DNA from: Martelella mediterranea
GTDB lineage: Bacteria > Pseudomonadota > Alphaproteobacteria > Rhizobiales > Rhizobiaceae
Direction of reading: 5' to 3'
Length of the DNA: 64,000 bases
Assembly: GCF_004342225.1 (NCBI RefSeq)
Contig: NZ_SMAR01000004.1
Location: 124,001-188,000, forward strand
Part shown: one piece after another, positions 17,889 through 26,531 of the stretch
Position numbering within the stretch: position 1 is the first letter of the stretch
Layout of the letters: every line of letters starts with the position of its first letter
Notes under the pieces: generated by a model
Databases searched by the model: none
Seen by the model: only the letters and a program-made list of their open reading frames with translations
Told to the model about the DNA's origin: nothing
Position numbers and translations under genes: made by a program

Positions 17889-19706
17889 TCAGTCTTTGCG
17901 GTCTGCCTGATTGCCGCTCGATGATGCTCTGCTGAAGAAACGGTGCATCAGTTGTCGGAAGTTCATGAATATAGGCAGGCCTCGCTCTCTGACAGGCTGT
18001 TTCCAGATGCCGATGGCTGAAACTTCGTTATTCTCATCGGTATCCCTGACAATCAGCCAAAGTGAGCCGACCTGAAAGCGGTCTGCCACGACGGGCTGAC
18101 CGCCAAGGCGCTTTTTCATATACTCGGCAAGGCTCATATTCTCCTCGTCCGTCGGCAGGTTGATTGTTTCATCCACTGAACGCAGTTCCTTTACCGGTCT
18201 CTCGGGAAGGAGCAGTTCAGCGCCGAAAATCTCCGGGTCCTGTCCTGCGTCAAGCGGTTTGGGATCTGCAAAAAGCCGGTCCAGAAGTGGCGAGGTTCCG
18301 GGCGCGGCAAACATGTAGAGGTAGTCGCCCGGCATCAGGTTCCCTGCGTAGAAGTACCGCATAGACTGGCCGTTGCGAATAATCAGGGAGGGCATGGCCC
18401 AGCGGGGAATGGGGGTTCCTTCAAGAACCGGAGCCCCCTCGACAAGGTGGTAGACGAGCAGCTCATGCCCGGCGGAGCCCGGCAGATCGATTTCGATATT
18501 TTCCAGCGGGCCGGGCGGCTTGGGGCGCACCAGTTTCAGGTGCCTTGCAACCGGGGCCAGCGTCCAGCCCTGAAGGGTCAGGGAGACGATCACCATCACA
18601 AATACGACGTTGAAATAAAGGCCGGCATTTTCAAGTCCATACAGACTGGGCAGGATGGCAAGCAGAATGGAAACCGCACCACGAAGGCCAATCCATGCAA
18701 TGAACTTGGTCTCCCGCGGACGGTAGTTGAACGGCAAAAGGCAAAGCCAGACGGCCAGCGGACGGGCAATAAAGACCAGAAATAATGCCAGAGCGATTGC
18801 GGGCAGGAAGATTTCCGGAAAGTGGCTGGGGGTCGCAAGAAGGCCGAGGAGCAGGAACATGATAATCTGTGCCAGCCATGTCATTCCATCCTGAAACCGT
18901 CGGATCGCGCCGACAAAGCGCACCTGCTTGTTGCCGGCATAAAGCCCGGCGACATAGACCGCGAGATAGCCGCTGCCACCCGCCGTGCTGGTCGCAGAGA
19001 AGACCAGAAGCGCGACCGCCAGAACCAGAATGGGGGTGAGGCCCCGATTGATCCCAAAGCGGTTGGCAACAAGAACGACAATCATTCCGCCGATCAGACC
19101 AAAAACGAGGCCGAAGCCGACCTGGCTGAAAAAATGCAGGATGAGCGGAATAACAGCGAATGTTTCCGGCTGAGACGGCGATAGAATCGTGACCAGCGTC
19201 ATGGTCAGGAAAATAGCCATCGGATCGTTCATACCCGATTCGACCTCAAGCGCTGAGCCGACACGTTCTACGACGCGAACGCCGCCAACCCGCATCAGGA
19301 AGAACACAGCCGCCGCATCCGTTGACGCCACGATGGAACCCAGCAGAAAACCCTGCATAAAGCTCAGATCTGTAACAACCATGGCCACAGCGCCGAGCAT
19401 CGCAGCCGTGGCCGCAACCCCCACTGTTGCCAGAAGCAGGGCAGGGGCAGCGCCAGCTCTTAAAACCTTTAACGACGTCCCAAAGCCCGCATCGAAAAGG
19501 ATTACGGCCAGCGCGAGCGAACCGACATAAAATGTCAGCGCATCATTGTCGAAGTCTATGCCGAGGCCATCTGTACCAGCCGCCAGGCCGACACCAAGAA
19601 ACAGCAGCAGCAAAGGGGCGCCGAATCTGAAAGCGATTGTGCTCGATAAGGCGGCAACAAGAATGAGAACAGAGCAAACCAGAACTGCGATATAAAAAGT
19701 CGTCAA
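17889..19706 (-). CDS. cvrA: Potassium/proton antiporter, CPA1 family (CvrA/NhaP2-like)
   Basis: A 605-aa protein with a TTG start preceded by GGGAAG. Residues 1-400 form a dozen membrane helices of the Na+/H+ exchanger domain, with SIVASTDAAAVFFLM and ESGMNDPMAIFLT carrying the conserved ion-binding acidic residues. The cytoplasmic tail has a TrkA-C (RCK_C) domain near 415-490 and a CorC/HlyC-like transporter-associated domain near 520-590. The family exports K+ in exchange for H+ and helps turgor control. It lies between gapA and pgk. Confidence 0.88.
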   Translation of the reverse strand: MTTFYIAVLVCSVLILVAALSSTIAFRFGAPLLLLFLGVGLAAGTDGLGIDFDNDALTFYVGSLALAVILFDAGFGTSLKVLRAGAAPALLLATVGVAATAAMLGAVAMVVTDLSFMQGFLLGSIVASTDAAAVFFLMRVGGVRVVERVGSALEVESGMNDPMAIFLTMTLVTILSPSQPETFAVIPLILHFFSQVGFGLVFGLIGGMIVVLVANRFGINRGLTPILVLAVALLVFSATSTAGGSGYLAVYVAGLYAGNKQVRFVGAIRRFQDGMTWLAQIIMFLLLGLLATPSHFPEIFLPAIALALFLVFIARPLAVWLCLLPFNYRPRETKFIAWIGLRGAVSILLAILPSLYGLENAGLYFNVVFVMVIVSLTLQGWTLAPVARHLKLVRPKPPGPLENIEIDLPGSAGHELLVYHLVEGAPVLEGTPIPRWAMPSLIIRNGQSMRYFYAGNLMPGDYLYMFAAPGTSPLLDRLFADPKPLDAGQDPEIFGAELLLPERPVKELRSVDETINLPTDEENMSLAEYMKKRLGGQPVVADRFQVGSLWLIVRDTDENNEVSAIGIWKQPVRERGLPIFMNFRQLMHRFFSRASSSGNQADRKD

Positions 19707-20014
19707 AAGGGCTTCCCGAAAGACAGAATTACAAAACGTCCGAACACGTTATCCAAATGATAGTTTGAAATGCAGCCCGTTCAAAGGCTGCTGAACAGTT
19801 TCTGTGATGACACTGAAATCTGACAGTGACGCGACGAAAAATGAGCAATCGAAGGGTGTGGGTGAAGTAACGCGGCGGCAATGCTCCGACGAGAGAGGTC
19901 TGTATTCCCCCTCGATATGGAACTGGTGCCAACTATGCACAAAAAAACAGGCCGCGAATACGGCCTGTTTCTTCAAAAGCGAAATCTGAAATTAACCGGT
20001 AGCAACCGTTTAAC
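19707..20014. other. 308-bp intergenic region between gapA and cvrA
   Basis: It holds the gapA terminator (19941-19970) and two inverted repeats of unknown use: GCAGCC/GGCTGC (19772-19791) and CACTG/CAGTG (19811-19828). The cvrA promoter must lie here but I cannot fix it. No gene seen. Confidence 0.5.
19941..19970 (-). terminator. Intrinsic terminator of gapA
   Basis: AAACAGGCCG (19945-19954) pairs with CGGCCTGTTT (19961-19970); reading minus, the stem is followed by a T tract. It lies 45 bp beyond the gapA stop. Its symmetry means it may also work on the plus strand. Confidence 0.85.
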
Positions 20015-21016
20015 TCAGAGAAGCTTGCCCATAGCAACGGCAACGTCGGCCATGCGGTTGGAGAAGCCCCATTCATTGTCATACCAGGACAGGACACGCA
20101 CGAGCTTGCCTTCCAGAACCTTGGTCTGAGCCTCGGCAAAAATCGAGGAATGCGGGTCGTGGTTGAAGTCGCGTGAAACCAGCGGCTCGTCAGAGTAGCC
20201 GAGGACGCCCTTCAGTTCGCCTTCCGCAGCAGCCTTGACGGCAGCGTTGACTTCTTCTGCTGTGCATTCCTTGCTTGGAACGAACTTCAGGTCGACAACC
20301 GAGACGTTCGGGGTCGGAACCCGGATTGAGGAGCCGTCGAGTTTGCCATTCAGTTCCGGCATAACCAGGCCGACAGCCTTGGCCGCGCCTGTTGACGTCG
20401 GAATGATCGACAGAGCCGCCGCGCGTGCTCGATAGAGGTCTTTGTGCATCGTGTCCAGTGTCGGCTGGTCACCCGTATAGGAGTGGATTGTGGTCATGTA
20501 GCCACGTTCAATGCCAAAAGCCTTGTTCAGAACATAGGCCACAGGTGCCAGGCAGTTCGTCGTGCAGGAGCCATTGGAAACGATCAGGTCGTCTTTGGTC
20601 AGCGTGTCATGGTTGACACCGAAAACGATCGTCTTGTCAGCGCCCTTGGACGGTGCGGAAACCAGAACGCGCTTGGCACCGGATTCCAGAAGCATCTCAG
20701 CCTTTTCCTTGGCGGTGAAGATACCTGTGCATTCCAGCGCGATATCAACGTCACTCCAGGGAAGTTCCTTGGGATCACGAATCGCGGTCACGCGCATCGG
20801 GCCAAGGCCGGCGTCGATGGTGTCGCCGTTAACCTTGACGTCGTGCGGGAAACGGCCATGAACCGAATCGTATTTCAGCAGGTGTGCGTTGGTTTCAACC
20901 GGACCGAGATCGTTGATGGCAATAACCTCGATGTCCTTGCGGCCCGATTCGAGGATGGCGCGCAGAACATTACGGCCGATACGGCCAAAGCCGTTGATGG
21001 CAACTTTTACAGTCAT
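20015..21016 (-). CDS. gapA: Glyceraldehyde-3-phosphate dehydrogenase (type I)
   Basis: A 333-aa enzyme that oxidises glyceraldehyde-3-phosphate to 1,3-bisphosphoglycerate with NAD+. The ATG at 21016 ([16 protein letters not shown]) has a GGAG SD 9 bp upstream; a 12-residue longer frame is not needed. The Rossmann motif, the catalytic Cys151 in SCTTNC, HSYTGDQ and the C-terminal [10 protein letters not shown] are intact. The residue before Ser-Cys is Gly (SNGSCTTNC) where Ala is more common. It is transcribed after tkt with its own upstream region. Confidence 0.97.
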   Translation of the reverse strand: MTVKVAINGFGRIGRNVLRAILESGRKDIEVIAINDLGPVETNAHLLKYDSVHGRFPHDVKVNGDTIDAGLGPMRVTAIRDPKELPWSDVDIALECTGIFTAKEKAEMLLESGAKRVLVSAPSKGADKTIVFGVNHDTLTKDDLIVSNGSCTTNCLAPVAYVLNKAFGIERGYMTTIHSYTGDQPTLDTMHKDLYRARAAALSIIPTSTGAAKAVGLVMPELNGKLDGSSIRVPTPNVSVVDLKFVPSKECTAEEVNAAVKAAAEGELKGVLGYSDEPLVSRDFNHDPHSSIFAEAQTKVLEGKLVRVLSWYDNEWGFSNRMADVAVAMGKLL

Positions 21017-21216
21017 GCTAGGGACTCCCATTTCGCGAGTATTGGTCATAAATCGCAGAGCAACCGATTACCTATTATACGTTTCACCGCCACCCGAAAA
21101 GCCGCGACGAGCGTATCTGCCGCCTGAAAAATGGCGGAGCTGCGGCGTTAATACAAGCTTTTGGAAATAGAACGCAGTGATTATGGTCAAATCGTTTACA
21201 CAAATTCAGTCGGAAA

Positions 21217-21236
21217 GACCGGCCTTTCAGCCGGTC
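21217..21236. terminator. Hairpin after tkt
   Basis: GACCGGC and GCCGGTC are separated by six bases, 26 bp beyond the tkt stop. T tracts on either strand are short, so termination strength is doubtful. Confidence 0.5.
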
Positions 21237-21261
21237 AGTCTTTATTTACGCATCAGATATA

Positions 21262-23238
21262 TCAGCCGCGCTTGGCTTCAACAGCTTCAACAACGGCCTC
21301 TGCTGTGATGCCGAAATGCTTGAACAGGTCCGGGCCTTTGCCGGAAGCGCCAAAGCCGCTCATGCCGATAAAGATGCCATCGGAACCGATAAACTCGTCC
21401 CAGCCCATGCGAACAGCGGCTTCAACACCAACCTTGATCGGTGAGTTGCCGATGATGGCTTTGCGGTAGGCTTCCGGCTGCTCGAAGAACAGCTCCATGC
21501 AGGGAACCGATACAACGCGCGTGGTGATGCCCTTGGCGGTGAGAGCCTTCTGTGCATCGACAGCAACAGAGACTTCCGAGCCGCTGGCGAAGATCGTGAC
21601 ATCGGCAGAATCGGCCGGGATCAGATCATAAGCACCGGTGGCGCAAAGGTTCTTCTCTGTGTACTCGGTTCTGAGCGGCGGAAGGCCCTGACGTGTCAAA
21701 GCCAGACCGGACGGACGGTCCTTGCTTTCCAGCGCAAGCTGCCAGCATTCTGCCGTTTCCATCGCGTCAGCCGGACGGAACATCTGAAGGTTTGGAATCG
21801 CACGCAGCGAAGCCATCTGTTCGACAGGCTCATGCGTCGGGCCATCTTCACCAACGCCGATGGAATCATGCGTCCAGACGTGGATGACGCGGATGCCCAT
21901 CAGTGCAGCAAGGCGCACCGAAGTCCGGCAATAGTCAGAGAAGATCAGGAAGCCGCCGGAATACGGGATCAGGCCGCCGTGCAGCGCAATGCCGTTCATG
22001 GCTGCTGCCATGGCGTGTTCACGAACACCCCAGTGCATGTAGCGACCGGAGAAATCATCCGGTGTAATGCCTGCCGTCTGGCTGGTGTTGGTATTGTTGG
22101 AGCCGGTCAGATCAGCAGAGCCACCAAAGGTTTCCGGAACGACGCCGTTGATGACTTCAAGCGTTTCCTGCGACGATTTACGCGAAGCGAGCTTCGGCTG
22201 TTCGGCAGCCAGCTTCTTCTTGTAATCGTTCATGGCGGTTGCAAAACCACCGGGCAGGTCGCCGGCAAAACGGCGCGTGAATTCAGCCTTGGCGCTGGAG
22301 CCGTTCAGGCGTTCTTCCCATTCGACACGGGTCTTGGTTGAACGAAGACCAGCGACACGCCATGCGTCGAGAACGTCTTCGGGAATCTCAAACGGACCAT
22401 ATTCCCAGCCGAGAGCCTTGCGGGTTTCCGCAATTTCCTCATCGCCAAGCGGTGAGCCGTGTGCCTTGTTTGTGCCTGCCTTGGTCGGAGCACCATAACC
22501 GATGGTCGTTTTGCAGGCGATCATCGTCGGCTTGTCAGACTTCTGAGCTTCCTTCAGGGCAGCTTCGATTTCTTCCGGATTATGGCCATCAATGTCGATG
22601 GTGTGCCAGTTGCAGGCCCGGAAGCGTGCATGCTGATCGGTCGAGTCTGCCAGAGAGACAGCGCCGTCGATGGTGATCGAGTTGTTGTCCCACATCAGGA
22701 TCAGCTTATTCAGCTTCAGGTGACCGGCCAGTGCGATTGCTTCCTGGCTGATGCCTTCCATCAGGCAGCCGTCGCCGCAAAGCGCATAGGTATAGTGGTC
22801 CATCAGCTCTTCGCCGAATTCATCGGCAAGCTTGCGCTCGGCAATCGCCATGCCAACAGCATTGGCGATGCCCTGACCGAGCGGTCCGGTCGTGGTCTCA
22901 ATGCCGGAAGCGTGCCCGTATTCCGGGTGACCGGCAGTTTTCGAACCAAGCTGCCGAAACTGCTTGAGATCTTCCAAGGTCATGTCTTCATAACCAAGAA
23001 GATAAAGCAGCGAGTATTGCAGCATTGAGCCGTGACCGGCTGAAAGAACAAAACGGTCGCGGTTGGGCCATGACGGGTTCTTGGGGTCGAACGTCATGAA
23101 TTTTGTGAAAAGCACTGTTGCGACATCGGCCGCGCCCATCGGCAGGCCGGGGTGCCCGGAGTTGGCTTTCTGAACAGCGTCCATGGAAAGGAAGCGGATC
23201 GCGTTGGCCATCCGGTTATGTTTTTCAAGAGAAGTCAT
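21262..23238 (-). CDS. tkt: Transketolase
   Basis: A 658-aa thiamine-diphosphate enzyme of the pentose phosphate pathway that moves two-carbon units between sugar phosphates. I start at the ATG 23238 ([20 protein letters not shown]), the usual family start. Visible signatures are [13 protein letters not shown], the ThDP/Mg motif [13 protein letters not shown] with the downstream NNSITIDG, and [16 protein letters not shown] near residue 470. Full length. It heads the tkt-gapA segment. Confidence 0.97.
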   Translation of the reverse strand: MTSLEKHNRMANAIRFLSMDAVQKANSGHPGLPMGAADVATVLFTKFMTFDPKNPSWPNRDRFVLSAGHGSMLQYSLLYLLGYEDMTLEDLKQFRQLGSKTAGHPEYGHASGIETTTGPLGQGIANAVGMAIAERKLADEFGEELMDHYTYALCGDGCLMEGISQEAIALAGHLKLNKLILMWDNNSITIDGAVSLADSTDQHARFRACNWHTIDIDGHNPEEIEAALKEAQKSDKPTMIACKTTIGYGAPTKAGTNKAHGSPLGDEEIAETRKALGWEYGPFEIPEDVLDAWRVAGLRSTKTRVEWEERLNGSSAKAEFTRRFAGDLPGGFATAMNDYKKKLAAEQPKLASRKSSQETLEVINGVVPETFGGSADLTGSNNTNTSQTAGITPDDFSGRYMHWGVREHAMAAAMNGIALHGGLIPYSGGFLIFSDYCRTSVRLAALMGIRVIHVWTHDSIGVGEDGPTHEPVEQMASLRAIPNLQMFRPADAMETAECWQLALESKDRPSGLALTRQGLPPLRTEYTEKNLCATGAYDLIPADSADVTIFASGSEVSVAVDAQKALTAKGITTRVVSVPCMELFFEQPEAYRKAIIGNSPIKVGVEAAVRMGWDEFIGSDGIFIGMSGFGASGKGPDLFKHFGITAEAVVEAVEAKRG

Positions 23239-23828
23239 GTTTTCTTCGCTTTTCTTGAGTCTTAAGGATTGCTTCAATCGGTGATGAACTGCCGGCCTGA
23301 AGTCTTGGAAAAAGCCAGCTGGCAGTGCTCGAACGGTAATCTACAGTCTGGATCAAGGGGATCAAGGCGGGATTCTCAAAAGCCGTCCTTCATCTCCCCA
23401 AGCCCTCGAAACGCGATGAACGTACACCATTTCAAATCGTGCTTCTACTGGTTAATATGGTCTCAGATCGATGTGGCCTTACTTGGCCATTTTTGCGATC
23501 TAAAACGATTTATATGGCGGTTGTTCGATGATTGCTTTGCTTTTTGCCAAAAATGCGGACGGTTAAGAGGCCATTTTCAATTTTCAGGTCATGCATTTGT
23601 CAGGGCAGATATCAGCTCCGCCGCGCAAAACCTTCTTTTGAAAACCTTTTTCGTCTGGCCGTTTCAGTTGACCTTCGCGATCAACTCTTCATAAAATCAT
23701 AAATGAAACTCGTGCACCTCTGGCGATTCGATTGGCGCTGATGGATTTTCACTTGTACCTGAATAATTGGCAGGCGGTGCACATATAAGCTTCTCGCCGA
23801 CGGATGCCGGTTTTTGGGAGACATGCGA
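23239..23828. other. 590-bp intergenic region between tkt and DUF4164
   Basis: An AT-richer stretch without a believable gene. It contains a short hairpin followed by T5 (TGGCC/GGCCA at 23474-23494) and a promoter-like pair at 23668-23697 facing the DUF4164-zapA genes. The tkt promoter must also be here, on the minus strand. Confidence 0.5.
23668..23697 (+). promoter_or_regulatory. Candidate promoter for DUF4164-zapA-6S unit
   Basis: TTGACC and TAAAAT are separated by 18 bp, about 130 bp upstream of the DUF4164 start. Confidence 0.45.
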
Positions 23829-24110
23829 ATGGAGGCGAAAAAAGACCGGCTGACCAACGCCATTGAAGCTCTTGAAGCCGCATTTGGTGGGCTGGAAAGC
23901 GTGATTGATGCACGTCTTGAGAAGATGCAGGACCGCGAAGACCTCGAAAATGAGGTGCGTCTTGTTCATGAAGACCGTGCAAGTCTGGCACGTGAGCTTG
24001 ATCAGGCACAGTTTCGTGCCAATCGTCTGGAAGAAGTCAATCGGGAAGTGTCCCGTCGACTGGTGACGTCCATGGAAACGATCCGTTCCGTCCTTGATCA
24101 CGAGAAATAG
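23829..24110 (+). CDS. DUF4164 coiled-coil protein upstream of zapA
   Basis: A 93-aa, almost entirely helical and charged protein. The second ATG (23829) is chosen because the GGAG at 23817-23820 is only 2 bp from the first ATG at 23823 but 8 bp from this one. The heptad-rich sequence (VRLVHEDRASLARELDQAQF) matches DUF4164, which in rhizobia regularly precedes zapA. A role beside ZapA at the division site is an inference from context. Confidence 0.8.
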   Translation: MEAKKDRLTNAIEALEAAFGGLESVIDARLEKMQDREDLENEVRLVHEDRASLARELDQAQFRANRLEEVNREVSRRLVTSMETIRSVLDHEK

Positions 24111-24133
24111 GCGCGCAGAAGGGAAACGCTGGT

Positions 24134-24499
24134 ATGGCGCAAGTTACCGTCAATATTGACGGCAAGGCCTATCGAATGGCCTGTGAAGCAGGGCAGGAAG
24201 ACCATCTTCAGGCGCTGGCCGCCCGGTTTGATGGCTATATTGCAAACCTGCGCGGTCAGTTCGGAGAAATCGGAGATCTGCGATTGACCGTCATGGCCGG
24301 AATCATGGTCATGGATGAGCTGAGCGATCTTCAGGCCCAGATCGACAGCGATGCGGCAGAGTTGCAGCAGCTCAGGACTGCTGCGGAGAATGCAGACAAC
24401 ACCCGGCTTGATCGTGAGAATGAAATAGCCGGCGTTCTGGAAGATCTGGCGGGGCGGCTGAGCGATCTTTCGCAAAAGGTTTCTGCCAGTAAAGGCTGA
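24134..24499 (+). CDS. zapA: Cell division protein ZapA
   Basis: A 121-aa FtsZ-ring stabiliser. MAQVTVNIDGKAYRMACEAG, followed by the LAARFDGYIANLR helix and the LRLTVMAGIMVMDEL segment, is the ZapA pattern; the C-terminal third is coiled coil. ZapA dimers crosslink FtsZ protofilaments. The gene lies 23 bp after DUF4164 and just before the 6S RNA and fau, the same order as zapA-ssrS-fau in many proteobacteria. Confidence 0.93.
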   Translation: MAQVTVNIDGKAYRMACEAGQEDHLQALAARFDGYIANLRGQFGEIGDLRLTVMAGIMVMDELSDLQAQIDSDAAELQQLRTAAENADNTRLDRENEIAGVLEDLAGRLSDLSQKVSASKG

Positions 24500-24544
24500 T
24501 GTTTCTGCGGCTGCAGCTGCGGAATTGAAAAATCGTATGATGTT

Positions 24545-24705
24545 CGCCGTCTTACCTCTGGAAGCGGTCCTCAAGACATTCTATATAAGCTGCTACGGTC
24601 TGCGCTTCACGACAGGAATCATCGAATCCCCGGGGCCTTACTCGATCCTAAGGGAGCTGTCCCTGACCTCGCTCGTGGGCTTGGTTATATGGCGCCCACC
24701 TACTT
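24545..24705 (+). ncRNA. ssrS: 6S RNA (approximate ends)
   Basis: The 288 bp between zapA and fau have no gene but contain extensive self-complementarity, as expected for 6S RNA, which mimics an open promoter and sequesters sigma-70 RNA polymerase. Visible elements are a CCCCGGGG block near 24630, an AGGGA/TCCCT hairpin near 24653-24665, and a CTAC-TTCT-GTAG hairpin with GGCGCC flanks near 24691-24715. The position between zapA and fau is conserved across proteobacteria. Both ends are estimates, and the 3' hairpin may belong to the RNA or to its terminator. Confidence 0.7.
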
Positions 24706-24787
24706 CTGTAGGCGCCCAGGATCCAAAAGATTCCATCGGTCGTCGTGGACCGGCTTATCTGTCCTCATGTCTGGCAGGGAGCGTTCG

Positions 24788-25387
24788 TTGACTGACAGGC
24801 AGAATGATAAGGACATGCTGAGAAAAGCTGTTCTTCAAGAGCGTGACGCACTGAGTGCAGCGGTTCGCCTTTCAAAAAGCCGGGCTATAGCCGGTCACGG
24901 AGCCAGTGCTCTTGCTGAATCTGCTGCCAGCAAGAACGTTTCCGGCTTCTATCCTATTCGTTCTGAAGCCGATGTGCGGCTGTTGCTATCACTTTTGGAA
25001 GATGCGGGCGCGCGTCTCAGCCTCCCCGCTGTTGTGGACCGGCAGACGATTGTTTTTCGCCGATATAGATTCGGTGAAACGCTCGTTCCGGGTGGATTCG
25101 GGACGTTTGCGCCGGGCGAAATTGCCGAAGTGGTCGATCCGGATATCCTGCTCATGCCGCTTTCTGTCTTTGACTATCACGGCAACCGGATTGGCTATGG
25201 TGCCGGCCATTATGACCGCGCGATTGAGCGTCTTCATATGCTGGGGAAAAAGCCTTTGCTTGTCGGGGTCGCCTTCGATCTTCAGGGCGTTCCAGATGTT
25301 CCTGCTGAACCGCATGATGTGCCACTGGATGCCATCATCACTGAAAGCGGCGTTCAGTGGTTCTCAGAGCCGAAAAGCGGTGTCTAA
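24788..25387 (+). CDS. fau: 5-formyltetrahydrofolate cyclo-ligase
   Basis: A 199-aa enzyme that converts 5-formyl-THF to 5,10-methenyl-THF using ATP. I prefer the TTG at 24788, which has a GGGAG SD six bases upstream, over the in-frame ATG at 24767, which has none. The family motifs are present: KNVSGFYPIRSEAD, then LLMPLSVFDYHGNRIGYGAGHYDR (substrate and ATP loop) and the final LDAIITE strand. It is probably co-transcribed with 6S RNA as in E. coli. Confidence 0.9.
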   Translation: MTDRQNDKDMLRKAVLQERDALSAAVRLSKSRAIAGHGASALAESAASKNVSGFYPIRSEADVRLLLSLLEDAGARLSLPAVVDRQTIVFRRYRFGETLVPGGFGTFAPGEIAEVVDPDILLMPLSVFDYHGNRIGYGAGHYDRAIERLHMLGKKPLLVGVAFDLQGVPDVPAEPHDVPLDAIITESGVQWFSEPKSGV

Positions 25388-25471
25388 ACGTTCAAACCGC
25401 CGCGTTTGCCTTTCTGTTTCTCGACAAAAGCCATTTGCAAGCTCTGATCATCGCGTTAGAGGAGAGCGGAG

Positions 25472-25513
25472 ATGTTCGATGTGCCTGCCGTTCCGGAGTT
25501 TGTGGGGCGGTAA
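25472..25513 (+). CDS. Possible 13-codon leader peptide
   Basis: An AGAGGAG SD (25458-25464) lies seven bases before an ATG that opens MFDVPAVPEFVGR and stops at 25513, 30 bp ahead of the phosphodiesterase gene. The SD is better than that of most genes here. No family is known; a chance ORF cannot be excluded. Confidence 0.4.
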   Translation: MFDVPAVPEFVGR

Positions 25514-25543
25514 ACACGCTGCGCGCTACAGATTGGATTTTTA

Positions 25544-26368
25544 ATGCGGTTGCTTTTTCTGGGGGATATGGTCGGTAAATCGGGGCGCAAGGCTGTCTGG
25601 GACCGGTTGCCGGGGCTCGTCAGCGATCTGAAACTCGATTTTGTCATCGTCAACGGTGAGAATGCCGCTGGCGGCTTCGGCATCACCGAGAGCATTTTTC
25701 AGGAAACGATCAATTGCGGCGCAGATGTCGTGACCACCGGTAATCACGTCTGGGATCAGAAAGATGCGATTATTTTTGCAGATCGTCACGAACAGTTTCT
25801 GCGCCCGGCCAACTATCCCAAAGGCACGCCGGGGCGCGGTTCGAGCGTTTACTATGCCCGCAACGGTGCCCGTGTTCTGGTTGCCAATATTATGGGACGC
25901 GTGTTCATGCATCCTGAACTTGATGATCCCTTCAAGGCCGGCGAGGACATTCTGGAAGCCTGCCAGCTGAAAGATCAGGTCGATGCCATCATTTTTGATT
26001 TCCATGCCGAGGCGACCAGTGAGAAACAGTCGTTCGGCCATTTTGTGGATGGTCGTGCCAGCCTTGTCGTCGGCACGCATACGCATGTTCCCACAGCTGA
26101 TTGCCAGATACTGAACGGCGGCACGGCCTATATGTCGGATGCCGGCATGTGTGGTGACTATGATTCGTCGCTTGGGATGGACAAGGAAGAGCCGTTGAGC
26201 CGATTCGTCTCCAAAATGAACAAATCGAGGTTTGAGGCGGCTTCCGGTCCCGCCACAATCTGCGGTGTCGGCGTTGAGATCTCCGACCGCACAGGCCTTG
26301 CAGAAAAAGTCGCTCCGCTGCGTCTTGGTCCAAGGCTGGAAGAAACCGTGCCTGAATTCTGGCGCTGA
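25544..26368 (+). CDS. YmdB-like metallophosphoesterase (TIGR00282 family)
   Basis: A 274-aa protein with the dinuclear metal-site motifs in order: LFLGDMVGKSGRK (Asp8), VNGENAAGGFGI, TTGNHVWD, DFHAEATSEKQ and GTHTHVPTAD. This matches TIGR00282/YmdB, phosphodiesterases shown in Bacillus and Deinococcus to act on 2',3'-cyclic nucleotides and to influence RNA turnover and biofilm switching. It may be translationally linked to the short leader ORF upstream. Confidence 0.9.
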   Translation: MRLLFLGDMVGKSGRKAVWDRLPGLVSDLKLDFVIVNGENAAGGFGITESIFQETINCGADVVTTGNHVWDQKDAIIFADRHEQFLRPANYPKGTPGRGSSVYYARNGARVLVANIMGRVFMHPELDDPFKAGEDILEACQLKDQVDAIIFDFHAEATSEKQSFGHFVDGRASLVVGTHTHVPTADCQILNGGTAYMSDAGMCGDYDSSLGMDKEEPLSRFVSKMNKSRFEAASGPATICGVGVEISDRTGLAEKVAPLRLGPRLEETVPEFWR

Positions 26369-26531
26369 AACGGTATCGTCAGAAGCGGGTGCAAGCTTTT
26401 GCGCTGATTGCCTGAAAGAAAAAATGTAGTGCGCTAAGCGCCCGGTTTCAGGCGAAAAGAGCGCGTTGAGAGGGAAGGCGCGCGGATAAGGCAACGTCTG
26501 GTTAAGGTTTCTTTTTTATCAATAAGGCTGT

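Noticed and set aside
21074-21102. TATAAT on the minus strand upstream of gapA as its promoter
   Set aside because: The hexamer is perfect but the -35 at 17 bp is GCTTTT, too poor to call; left out of the feature list.
23269-23694. Open frame in the tkt-DUF4164 gap
   Set aside because: Low-complexity, cysteine- and phenylalanine-rich translation, no SD and no family match; the region reads as regulatory DNA.
25541-26494. 317-codon minus-strand frame opposite the YmdB-like gene
   Set aside because: Antisense shadow of a gene with intact metal-site motifs; no ribosome site.
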